A stretch of 5,325 bases of DNA from Candidatus Brocadiaceae bacterium (lineage in GTDB: Bacteria; Planctomycetota; Brocadiia; Brocadiales; Brocadiaceae), in the NCBI GenBank assembly GCA_024653795.1, contig JANLHY010000510.1, forward strand, positions 1 through 5,325. The letters are read 5' to 3'. This document shows, piece by piece, positions 1-4,751 of this stretch; the first letter of the stretch is position 1, and each line of letters opens with the position of its first letter. Below the pieces are notes generated by a model that did no database searches, had not been told where the DNA came from, and was given only the letters and a program-made list of their open reading frames with translations. The position numbers and the translations under genes are program-made.

Positions 1-139
1 TGTAACAGTTTAGTTTTTTGAAAAATTCCAGTAATAATGTGGTTATTATGCAATGTAGCGGCAATTCATGAATTGCCGCTACATATTGCCACAGAGGCAG
101 TTTCAACTACTAATGTTTTCAAAAAACTAAACTGTTACA
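1..139. repeat. MITE-like element: 24-bp terminal inverted repeats around a 32-bp palindrome
   Basis: Positions 1-24 and 116-139 are perfect reverse complements, starting with TGTAACAGTTTAG. Between them, 53-84 is a perfect 32-bp palindrome centred on CATG with outer sequence TGTAGCGGC/GCCGCTACA. A further GCAAT/ATTGC pair (50-54 and 85-89) flanks it. There is no coding capacity, which fits a small non-autonomous mobile element or a large extrudable cruciform. The left repeat touches the window edge, so its true outer boundary and any target-site duplication cannot be seen. Mobility is inferred from the structure only. Confidence 0.7.
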
Positions 140-480
140 AAAACTTTAGTAATTATACACCACAAAAGAGCGAAGATATCGGAGAAGAGACAAGAAGTTG
201 AGAAGATGGGAAGTTTGGAAGAGGCTTCAAACCCCTCCCACAGAGTATTTTCTCAAAGCTCCGCCCTTTCTGACGGAGACTCCTTTCTAACGGGGTGAAC
301 ATTTCACGAATTACCGCCTTACCCACCCCTAAATCCCCTCCCAAGAGGGGACTTTCTATCTTAACTGCGTCCCTTGCGCCTTTGCGTTGAGCCTTATTGT
401 TACACATCCTCACCATAAGCACTAACTTAAAATGACGGATCAACCCCGTTAGAGATGACATCTCTAACGGGGTCAATTTA
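140..480. repeat. Gene-free mosaic of short intergenic repeats
   Basis: I see no convincing gene here; the only long reading frame (minus strand, 153-476) runs straight through repeat sequence. Recognisable pieces are a 7-bp hairpin TCCCCTC/GAGGGGA (334-340 and 345-351) next to ACCCACCCC, a run resembling the common CGCAAAGGCGCAAGGGACGC type of intergenic repeat (about 369-387, read on the minus strand), and a perfect 15-bp stem with one central base (443-457 and 459-473) built from ACCCCGTTAGAGATG. The word CTAACGGGGT in that stem also occurs at about 287-296. No ribosome-binding site precedes any frame. Confidence 0.6.
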
Positions 481-491
481 ACCGTGTATTG

Positions 492-654
492 AATAACGAA
501 TATCGAACAAGGAATTTCGAATTATGAGGTTTTATTATCCTCCTTTTTTTCGCGGTTTTTACGCTTGTTACAAAAATCGAAATAAGCTCATTATTCTATT
601 ATCCTTCGACATTCATTATTCCTTGTTCGATATTCGATATTGGAATCCTCATAA
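492..654. repeat. Long-armed inverted repeat (19-bp arms, about 100-bp interior)
   Basis: Positions 497-515 (CGAATATCGAACAAGGAAT) and 618-636 are perfect reverse complements. A second shorter pair lies partly inside it: TTATGAGG at 522-529 and CCTCATAA at 647-654. The interior is AT-rich and contains no gene. The ATTCCTTGTTCGATATTCG word resembles dispersed repeats common in environmental bacterial genomes. The unit lies downstream of the minus-strand gene ending at 709 but is too far from that stop, and lacks a clear T-tract, to be called its terminator. Confidence 0.6.
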
Positions 655-708
655 AAAGTAATAGCACTATCCCAACCTGATAAAAAAATAGCAAAAACAA
701 GTTAGCGC

Positions 709-1056
709 TTATGTAACCTGATCCTTTGCGCCCGCCTTATATAAGCGTGGAAAAGAACAATCATCCTTAGTATCGATACTGGAGAGTGTGTGTAATTCTC
801 CTTTTAACAAGATCAACTTATTAACCTCATTGAGTATCTCATGTGAGACTTTTTCCAATGACTCAAAATTTGAGTCTTTGCGATAAGCCATTTCTACCAC
901 TTCCTGAGTCTTATCCAGGAAAATACCAATAGATTCATGCATGCTTTTTGAAGCCCTGGCGACGAATGCCTTGTAACCACGTAAAACTACCTGAAGTTCT
1001 TCGAATTTTTTGTTCAATTCTGCAATCGCCATGTTTAATTCCGTTGTGTTTGACAT
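709..1056 (-). CDS. Small all-helical hypothetical protein (115 aa)
   Basis: I do not recognise the family. I chose the ATG at 1056 because a strong Shine-Dalgarno sequence, GGAAGGAG, sits about 8 bases upstream. The longer frame (from 1104) would add 16 residues with no ribosome-binding site. The protein looks entirely alpha-helical with coiled-coil tendency: residues about 5-35 (AELNKKFEELQVVLRGYKAF), 36-60 and 62-92 (FESLEKVSHEILNEVNKLILLKGEL) are rich in Leu, Glu and Lys in heptad-like spacing. There is no signal peptide, membrane segment, metal motif or catalytic motif, so it is probably a soluble cytoplasmic protein. The tail (97-115) looks unstructured and holds the only Cys. It stands alone, with repeats on both sides. 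The clean start and normal composition favour a real gene, but its function is unknown. Confidence 0.65.
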   Translation of the reverse strand: MSNTTELNMAIAELNKKFEELQVVLRGYKAFVARASKSMHESIGIFLDKTQEVVEMAYRKDSNFESLEKVSHEILNEVNKLILLKGELHTLSSIDTKDDCSFPRLYKAGAKDQVT

Positions 1057-1098
1057 ACTGCCGCTCCTTCCGGTAAAAGTGTTTGAATAAATGTAATA

Positions 1099-1222
1099 GT
1101 TCACCGCAGAGGGCGCGGAGAACGCGGAGAAATAAAGGGAATGGGGGAATTTTGTATAATTATCCGTTTATCCTCTATCACATCCTCTGCGATCTCAGCG
1201 TTCTCTGCGGTGGGCTGAACTG
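1099..1222. repeat. Inverted-repeat element of the CACCGCAGAG type
   Basis: CACCGCAGAG at 1102-1111 is the reverse complement of CTCTGCGGTG at 1203-1212, and GAGAACGC at 1118-1125 pairs with GCGTTCTC at 1198-1205. The outer ends are AGTTCACC on the left and GGGCTGAACT on the right. The two arms are diverged copies of one repeat in opposite orientation around about 55 AT-rich bases. Its right arm, read on the minus strand, begins CAGTTCAGCCCACCGCA and is nearly identical to the repeats at 2599-2619 and 3587-3607. It fills the gap between the helical hypothetical gene and the truncated transposase, and the left arm lies just upstream of the hypothetical gene's start. Confidence 0.65.
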
Positions 1223-1251
1223 CCGCTTCACCCATCCCACACACTGCAATC

Positions 1252-1773
1252 TTACCCCTTCCATAGTTTAAGGAGGGAGATATATTCATGGTATCCTGTA
1301 GGTTTATCATAATCATAACGAGGCACCTTTTTTCCCCTTTTATTCCGCACATCCGATGCAGTAGTATGCTTGCGCGAATGGCCGGACGCATTCAATCTTT
1401 TAATTATCCTTCCAACGGTAGAACAGGAGATAGATACTCCTTCATTCTTAAGCTGAGTCAAAATATTACTATTACTCCATGCGGGGTGTATTTCTTTGAG
1501 GACATCTATACGGTTTATTACGTGGAGGGGGGTGGTTGGTTCCCTCAATTTTTTCGGTCTTCGGTTCTTTTTGTCGTCTTCAAGGGATGAGAGGTTCTGG
1601 GGATCATAACGCCTTTTCCACCGATAGAAGGTATCCGGCGAGATGCCGAAATGGCGACAGGTAAGCCTTGCGTTTTTCCCGTGTTTCTCATAATGGTCAA
1701 ACCATTCGAGCTTCTGCTTTACATCTTCTGATATGTCGGATTGACTTTGATATGAATCACCGTTATTAATCAT
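1252..1773 (-). pseudogene. 3'-truncated transposase/integrase (helix-turn-helix part only, 173 aa)
   Basis: The visible protein matches the N-terminal half of IS481-like or rve-type integrases. Residues about 20-56 form a first helix-turn-helix, with ARLTCRHFGISPDTFYRWKR (35-54) the recognisable motif. A basic linker follows (DDKKNRRPKKLREPTTPLH, 66-84). A second winged-helix region, about 85-126, ends in STVGRIIKRL. In full-length members a basic PRY..KP linker leads into the DDE catalytic domain; here the frame reaches PRYDYDKPTGYHEY (151-164) and stops at 173. No D-D-E residues or rve sequence follow, because repeat sequence begins immediately downstream. The start at 1773 is chosen because the upstream in-frame part (to 1875) lies in a palindromic repeat; a weak AGGAAAG lies about 13 bases upstream. 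The remnant cannot transpose by itself but might still bind DNA. Exact IS family is uncertain. Confidence 0.75.
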
Positions 1774-1812
1774 GGTAAATCTGTCTTTCCTAACCCGAAT
1801 AAATCGGAATGC

Positions 1813-1889
1813 GTAGCGCGGGGATTCATTCCCCGCCCCCGTATCAAGTACGGGGCAGGCAAAGGCCGACCACAAGGGATCGGCGCTAC
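1813..1889. repeat. Compound palindrome that can fold as a cloverleaf
   Basis: The ends GTAGCGC (1813-1819) and GCGCTAC (1883-1889) are inverted repeats. Between them are three consecutive hairpins: GCGGGGA/TCCCCGC (1818-1824 and 1830-1836), CCCCGTA/TACGGGG (1837-1843 and 1849-1855) and GCCGA/TCGGC (1865-1869 and 1880-1884). The outer stem and the first and third hairpins share a base or two, so a closed form would use GTAGC/GCTAC outside. The TGTAGCG-type ends match the palindrome inside the 1-139 element. It lies 40 bases upstream of the truncated transposase start. It is not a tRNA: no anticodon-arm or T-loop signature is present. Confidence 0.6.
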
Positions 1890-1898
1890 ATTTTTTGA

Positions 1899-1920
1899 CA
1901 AAAATGTAAAAACATTTTTG
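1899..1920. repeat. 9-bp AT-rich hairpin
   Basis: CAAAAATGT (1899-1907) and ACATTTTTG (1912-1920) are perfect reverse complements around AAAA. It lies immediately next to the cloverleaf-like repeat and upstream of the transposase remnant on the minus strand. No gene ends close enough for it to be assigned as a terminator. Confidence 0.5.
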
Positions 1921-2190
1921 ATAAGGAACTTAATAGAGTTTGTTTTTATATTCTTAGCATTTTAAACTTGTCCTCATGTAAATGGGGAATCAATTGTGGT
2001 TTACCGAAGTGTACGACATCTATTCGACTAATAAGGATATTATTATAATCGGAATATTTTGAAAATACATAATGGATTTTTTTATAAATATCGACATCAT
2101 TATTATATATGTTTTAATATATGCGACTTAGAGCATAATAATTAATTGTGCGTCCAGTATCTATCTGACTATAAATTTAGCCATAGTACC
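1921..2190. other. AT-rich stretch with nothing recognisable
   Basis: No reading frame of useful length, ribosome-binding site, RNA gene signature or clear repeat was found on either strand. It may be decayed mobile-element sequence, but nothing seen here proves that. Confidence 0.5.
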
Positions 2191-2193
2191 ATT

Positions 2194-2288
2194 ACCCACC
2201 CCTTAAATCGTTCGACTGAGCTCACGACGAAGTCCCCTCCCAGGAGGGGACTTTTTTATTCCCCTCTTGGGAGGGGACAGGGGTGGGT
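2194..2288. repeat. Compound CCCC/GGGG palindromic repeat with a terminator-like hairpin
   Basis: The outer arms ACCCACCCCT (2194-2203) and AGGGGTGGGT (2279-2288) are perfect inverted repeats. Inside are AGTCCCCTCC/GGAGGGGACT (2231-2240 and 2243-2252, 2-base loop) and TCCCCTC/GAGGGGA (2260-2266 and 2271-2277). The first inner hairpin runs straight into TTTTTT (2252-2257), so on the plus strand it looks like an intrinsic terminator. No plus-strand gene lies upstream to be terminated, so it is called a dispersed repeat. A related but shorter form occurs at 321-351. Confidence 0.65.
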
Positions 2289-2386
2289 CTTGTGGCATCT
2301 TCTCCAATTTAAATATTGAAAATCATTATTAGCGAATCAAAATATGATGTACATTATAATGTTGACGCGAAAACCCCCCTTACGGC

Positions 2387-2498
2387 TGGTTCAATCTTGT
2401 AGATTGAACCAGATATTTCGAACTTGGCATGGGTTTTAAACCGGCATCGGCTATGAAAAATAGCAAATGTTTCGGTTCAATCGAGGACGATTGAACCG
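2387..2498. repeat. Two-hairpin element, full copy A
   Basis: It begins with hairpin TGGTTCAATC/GATTGAACCA (2387-2396 and 2402-2411, loop TTGTA). It ends with hairpin CGGTTCAATCG/CGATTGAACCG (2473-2483 and 2488-2498, loop AGGA). The middle carries CGAAC (2419-2423) and GTTTTAAAC (2433-2441), shared with the copy at 4605-4717. Because both hairpins use the same GGTTCAAT/ATTGAACC arms, the two ends are also inverted repeats of each other, as in a MITE. The middle sequence is diverged from the other copies while the hairpins are almost identical. Confidence 0.7.
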
Positions 2499-2561
2499 GC
2501 AAAAATTCCCCGCCCCTGGTGGGAGGGATTGGGGGAGGGTGACATATTTTCATGCACTTGC

Positions 2562-2591
2562 TTGACACACGAGAGACGAAACTGTTATATT
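2562..2591 (+). promoter_or_regulatory. Sigma70-like promoter upstream of the DNA glycosylase
   Basis: A perfect -35 box TTGACA (2562-2567) is followed after 18 bases by TATATT (2586-2591), five of six matches to TATAAT. The alternative TTATAT at 2585 would give a 17-base spacer. AACTGTTA (2580-2587) and TAACAGTT (2600-2607) form an inverted repeat across the -10 region and predicted start site, which could be an operator or simply repeat sequence. The nearest downstream gene is the glycosylase at 2769, giving a leader of roughly 170 bases. Confidence 0.55.
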
Positions 2592-2598
2592 ATTATAG

Positions 2599-2619
2599 GT
2601 AACAGTTCAGCTTACCGCA
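2599..2619. repeat. GTAACAGTTCAGC repeat, left copy
   Basis: This 21-base sequence matches 3587-3607 except for two bases (TT instead of CC in the middle). The pair flanks the glycosylase gene in direct orientation. It continues into CCGCAGAG, as in the 1099-1222 element, so it is probably an end fragment of the same repeat family. Confidence 0.55.
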
Positions 2620-2653
2620 GAGAATATTGATATCTCATAACAACCCCCCCAGC

Positions 2654-2703
2654 CCCCCTTTGCTAAGGGGGATTATTGCGGTTGTCCCCCTTAGCAAAGG
2701 GGG
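2654..2703. repeat. 19-bp perfect hairpin in the glycosylase leader
   Basis: Positions 2654-2672 (CCCCCTTTGCTAAGGGGGA) and 2685-2703 are perfect reverse complements with a 12-base loop. Outer CAAC.CCCC and GGGAGTTGTG sequence makes a longer imperfect structure (about 2641-2718). It is followed by GATTTAGG rather than a T-tract, so it is not an intrinsic terminator on the plus strand. If the promoter at 2562 is used, this hairpin lies in the transcript leader, about 65 bases before the glycosylase start. Confidence 0.6.
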
Positions 2704-2768
2704 ATTTAGGGAGTTGTGACACTGCGTTCGCCGTGCCCTTTGCGGTAAACTATTATTTTTATATTAAG

Positions 2769-3578
2769 ATGCCAAAAATTCTCGTAAAAGACTTCAATCT
2801 TGAACACACCCTCTTGTGCGGACAGATGTTTCGGGTAACCAGGGCAGGCGATTGGTATTATATCGTGGCGAGAAACCGTATCTTTCGCGTTCGTCAGTCC
2901 GCAGATTGTTTAGAATTTCAGGGTGTTGATAAGAAATTTCTGGCACATTATTTTGCCCTGGACGAACCGTATCCAACAATCCTGAAACAGATAGAGAAAG
3001 ACTCGCACATTCGGAAGGCTATCAAAAAATATCATGGCCTGCGCATTGTGCGGCAGGATCCGTGGGAATGCTTAATATCTTTTCTCTGCTCCTCAGCGGC
3101 AAATATACCCAAGATAAAATTAAATCTCGAAATGCTGTCAAAATCTTTTGGGAAAAGGATTGAGTTGAACGGATTCGAGTGGTATTCGTTTCCGAATCCT
3201 GGCGAGTTAAATCACTACGAGAGGATTTTCCAGGCAAAGACGGGGTTCCGGGCAATATACATAAAAACCGCCAACGATCGTGTAAGTGAAGCCTTTTTAA
3301 TGTCATTAAAAAAACTCCCTTATCGGGAAGCAAAAAAGGCGCTGACGCAAATCCCCGGCGTGGGAGATAAGATCGCTGACTGTATTCTTCTGTTTTCCCT
3401 GGGTTTTACCGAGGCATTCCCTATCGACACGTGGATCAAGAAAATCCTCCAAAAACTCTATTTTAAGAATCAGGTTGTGTCAAGTCAACACCTGCGGGAT
3501 TTTGGCCTAACATATTTTGGCAGGTATGCTGGATATGCCCAGCAATTTCTCTACATGCTTGCACGGGAGTCTCAATAG
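2769..3578 (+). CDS. 8-oxoguanine DNA glycosylase/AP lyase (OGG1-like, HhH-GPD)
   Basis: This 269-aa protein should remove oxidised purines such as 8-oxoguanine from DNA and cut the resulting abasic site. Residues 7-95 match the N-terminal OGG domain (KDFNLEHTLLCGQMFRV at 7-23, with DPWECLISFLCSS at 97-109 leading into the helical core). The helix-hairpin-helix is about 192-206, LTQIPGVGDKIADCI. K201 corresponds to the catalytic Lys249 of human OGG1, C205 to Cys253, D220 in FPID to Asp268, and R161 in GFRA to Arg204. One oddity is SSAANIPK (108-115), where human OGG1 has SSNNNIAR: the residues for Asn149 and Arg154, which read the opposite cytosine, are Ala and Lys. I chose the ATG at 2769 because family members start near here; the longer frame from 2676 begins inside a repeat hairpin. 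No good Shine-Dalgarno is visible. The gene stands alone, flanked by repeats. Confidence 0.88.
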   Translation: MPKILVKDFNLEHTLLCGQMFRVTRAGDWYYIVARNRIFRVRQSADCLEFQGVDKKFLAHYFALDEPYPTILKQIEKDSHIRKAIKKYHGLRIVRQDPWECLISFLCSSAANIPKIKLNLEMLSKSFGKRIELNGFEWYSFPNPGELNHYERIFQAKTGFRAIYIKTANDRVSEAFLMSLKKLPYREAKKALTQIPGVGDKIADCILLFSLGFTEAFPIDTWIKKILQKLYFKNQVVSSQHLRDFGLTYFGRYAGYAQQFLYMLARESQ

Positions 3579-3586
3579 TCGCAACA

Positions 3587-3607
3587 GTAACAGTTCAGCC
3601 CACCGCA
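3587..3607. repeat. GTAACAGTTCAGC repeat, right copy
   Basis: This is the partner of 2599-2619, with 19 of 21 bases identical, starting 9 bases after the glycosylase stop. It joins directly to the 89-bp repeat at 3608. It replaces the first hairpin that the full two-hairpin element carries at that point, so position 3607/3608 is a repeat-repeat junction. TAACAGTT (3588-3595) can also pair with AACTGTTA at 3627-3634, a possible weak 3' hairpin for the glycosylase transcript. Confidence 0.55.
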
Positions 3608-3696
3608 AACCAGACTATAAGTTTTAAACTGTTAACAGTTGTGTGAAATGCCAAATTATTTGGTTCAATCGAGGACGATTGAACCAGCGAAGGAAT
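3608..3696. repeat. 89-bp direct repeat, upstream copy B (5'-truncated two-hairpin element)
   Basis: Identical base for base to 4639-4727, in direct orientation, 1031 bases apart, bracketing mazEF. It contains GTTTTAAAC, the perfect 14-bp palindrome AACTGTTAACAGTT (3627-3640), and the terminal hairpin TGGTTCAATCG/CGATTGAACCA (3661-3671 and 3676-3686, loop AGGA). The first hairpin of the full element is missing. After one mismatch at 3697, similarity continues for nine more bases. Confidence 0.85.
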
Positions 3697-3700
3697 CAAT

Positions 3701-3772
3701 GCAAAATGCAAAATGCAAAATGTAAATTGTAAAATTAACTTTGTAATTTGCATTTTGCAATCTTCATTTTGC
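3701..3772. repeat. GCAAAAT tandem repeat and AT-rich hairpin in the mazEF upstream region
   Basis: Three tandem GCAAAAT units (3701-3721) lead into a 15-base stem, 3714-3728 with 3745-3759, which pairs perfectly apart from one G-T wobble. GCAAAATG (3701-3708) can also pair with CATTTTGC (3765-3772). It lies upstream of the predicted mazEF promoter. AATGCAAAAT-type repeats are widespread intergenic sequence; a regulatory role is only a possibility. Confidence 0.55.
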
Positions 3773-3839
3773 GCTTCCGACTCGTTCAGGTTAGAAGATT
3801 TCCTGAAATTGTGGCGCAGTACTACTTTCATATTTAACC

Positions 3840-3868
3840 TTGACAAACATCAAGAACTGAAGTATCCT
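3840..3868 (+). promoter_or_regulatory. Sigma70-like promoter of mazEF
   Basis: TTGACA (3840-3845) is separated by 17 bases from TATCCT (3863-3868), four of six matches to the consensus. Transcription would start near 3875, leaving a leader of about 25 bases before the mazE start at 3900. GTATC (3862-3866) and GATAC (3876-3880) form a short inverted repeat over the -10 region. MazE-type antitoxins usually repress their own promoter, so this could be part of an operator, but the arms are short. Confidence 0.55.
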
Positions 3869-3899
3869 CTTTGTAGATACACAGAATGGAGGTATTTGT

Positions 3900-4142
3900 A
3901 TGAAAACTCGTATACAGAAATGGGGAAACAGCTTGGCCTTGCGCATCCCCAAATCGTTTGCTGAAGAAGCAGGGCTGGAACAGGATTCATCAGTTGAGAT
4001 GTCATTGAAAGATGGAAGGCTTGTTATAGCGCCCGATGCTAAATCCAGGCTGACGCTCAGGCGACTCCTTGCGCAGGTCACCAGAGATAACCGGCATTCC
4101 GAAGTTGATACAGGTCATGCCGTAGGAAATGAAGTATGGTAA
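3900..4142 (+). CDS. mazE: MazE-family antitoxin (SpoVT/AbrB domain)
   Basis: This 80-aa antitoxin should bind and neutralise the MazF-type endoribonuclease encoded next to it, and with it repress the operon. Residues 1-46 form the swapped-hairpin AbrB/MazE DNA-binding fold, with the family signature KWGNSLALRIPKSF at 7-20 and DGRLVIAP at 38-45. The remainder (50-80) is the flexible toxin-binding tail, ending NEVW; Escherichia coli MazE ends KEVW. Length is normal for the family. The start follows GGAGG (3888-3892) with 7 bases of spacing. Its stop overlaps the toxin start by 7 bases in ATGGTAA, implying translational coupling. A second copy of its ribosome-binding site and first nine codons lies beyond mazF at 4752-4791. 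Confidence 0.92.
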   Translation: MKTRIQKWGNSLALRIPKSFAEEAGLEQDSSVEMSLKDGRLVIAPDAKSRLTLRRLLAQVTRDNRHSEVDTGHAVGNEVW

Positions 4143-4480
4143 AGAAGGTTTACGTTCCGCAGCGCGGTGATGTGGTTTGGATTACTTTAAATCCTCAAGC
4201 GGGTCATGAACAAGCAGGACGCCGCCCGGCGGCGGTGCTTTCACCGGCGGCATATAATGAAAAGGTCGAGCTTGCCATTCTCTGTCCCGTGACGAATCAA
4301 ATCAAGGGTTATCCTTTTGAAGTGCTTTTGCCCGATGGCTTGCCTGTGACCGGAGCAATTCTGGCTGACCAGGCTAAGAGCTTGGATTGGCGTGCTCGGG
4401 ATGCGGAGTGGATATGTGCCTTACCACATCGAGTAGTGGCGGAAATATTGCAAAAACTTGGCACATTGCTTTCAAGATAA
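4136..4480 (+). CDS. mazF: MazF/PemK-family mRNA interferase toxin
   Basis: This 114-aa toxin should be a sequence-specific endoribonuclease that cuts cellular mRNA when MazE is lost. The protein aligns along its whole length with Escherichia coli MazF: RGDVVWITLNPQAGHEQAGRRPAAVLSP (10-37), the core CPVTNQIKGYPFEV (50-63), and GAILADQAKSLDWRARDA. R30 and T53 correspond to the catalytic Arg29 and Thr52 of E. coli MazF, so it looks active. The start overlaps the mazE stop; AGGA (4124-4127) inside mazE gives a ribosome-binding site 8 bases upstream. Part of the gene (about 4215-4255) is markedly GC-rich compared with its surroundings, which may hint at horizontal acquisition. The cleaved RNA motif cannot be read from sequence. 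No clear terminator follows within 120 bases. Confidence 0.93.
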   Translation: MVKKVYVPQRGDVVWITLNPQAGHEQAGRRPAAVLSPAAYNEKVELAILCPVTNQIKGYPFEVLLPDGLPVTGAILADQAKSLDWRARDAEWICALPHRVVAEILQKLGTLLSR

Positions 4481-4604
4481 AGACGTATCAGGGTGTTATG
4501 CGATGATATTTGAGCGAAGAATATAGATTACGATGTTATTGATTTGTCCTCCGATCGTTAATGATCCCTAAATCTGGCGTATTATACCGGTGAAGCGCCT
4601 TTGC

Positions 4605-4727
4605 TGGTTCAATCTTGCAGATTGAACCGTATATTGCGAACCAGACTATAAGTTTTAAACTGTTAACAGTTGTGTGAAATGCCAAATTATTTGGTTCAAT
4701 CGAGGACGATTGAACCAGCGAAGGAAT
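4605..4727. repeat. Two-hairpin element, full copy C, containing the downstream 89-bp direct repeat
   Basis: The first hairpin is GGTTCAATC/GATTGAACC (4606-4614 and 4620-4628, loop TTGCA). The last is TGGTTCAATCG/CGATTGAACCA (4692-4702 and 4707-4717, loop AGGA). The element proper is 4605-4717. Positions 4639-4727 are identical to 3608-3696, including the palindrome AACTGTTAACAGTT (4658-4671). Compared with copy A at 2387-2498 the hairpins are nearly identical, while the middle shares only blocks such as CGAAC and TTTTAAAC. It follows mazF by 124 bases that hold nothing recognisable. Confidence 0.85.
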
Positions 4728-4751
4728 GAATGCAAAACGAAAAATGTAAAT

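Noticed and set aside
153..476. 107-codon minus-strand open frame
   Set aside because: It runs through several unrelated palindromic and CGCAAAGGCGCAAGG-type repeats, has no ribosome-binding site and shows no family resemblance.
1101..1391. 96-codon minus-strand frame overlapping the end of the transposase remnant
   Set aside because: It is a shifted frame over the transposase end followed by translated CACCGCAGAG repeat; there is no independent evidence for a gene.
1774..1875. N-terminal extension of the transposase remnant to an ATG at 1875
   Set aside because: These codons lie inside the cloverleaf-like repeat and read as translated palindrome (for example PVLDTGAGNESPRYA). The ATG at 1773 fits the family better.
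1813..1889. Cloverleaf-like repeat as a tRNA gene
   Set aside because: Stem lengths, loop sequences and the lack of a GTTC-type T-loop and a 7-base anticodon loop do not fit a tRNA.
1895..1923. TTGACA at 1895-1900 as a plus-strand promoter
   Set aside because: The best -10 at proper spacing (TTGATA) is poor, and no plus-strand gene follows.
2380..2568. Minus-strand frame over the first two-hairpin element, with some peptide similarity to frames at 3595-3846
   Set aside because: The similarity (QSSSIEP) is just the shared hairpin translated in the same frame. There is no start signal, and the copy at 4605-4717 is not open in an equivalent frame as a separate gene.
2676..2768. N-terminal extension of the glycosylase to 2676
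   Set aside because: The extra 31 residues start inside the loop and arm of the 19-bp hairpin repeat. Homologous proteins begin near MPKILVKDF at 2769.
2387..4717. GGTTCAAT hairpin repeats as a CRISPR array
   Set aside because: Only five hairpins occur, spaced from about 60 to over 1000 bases with genes between them and two different loops. There is no regular repeat-spacer pattern and no cas gene.
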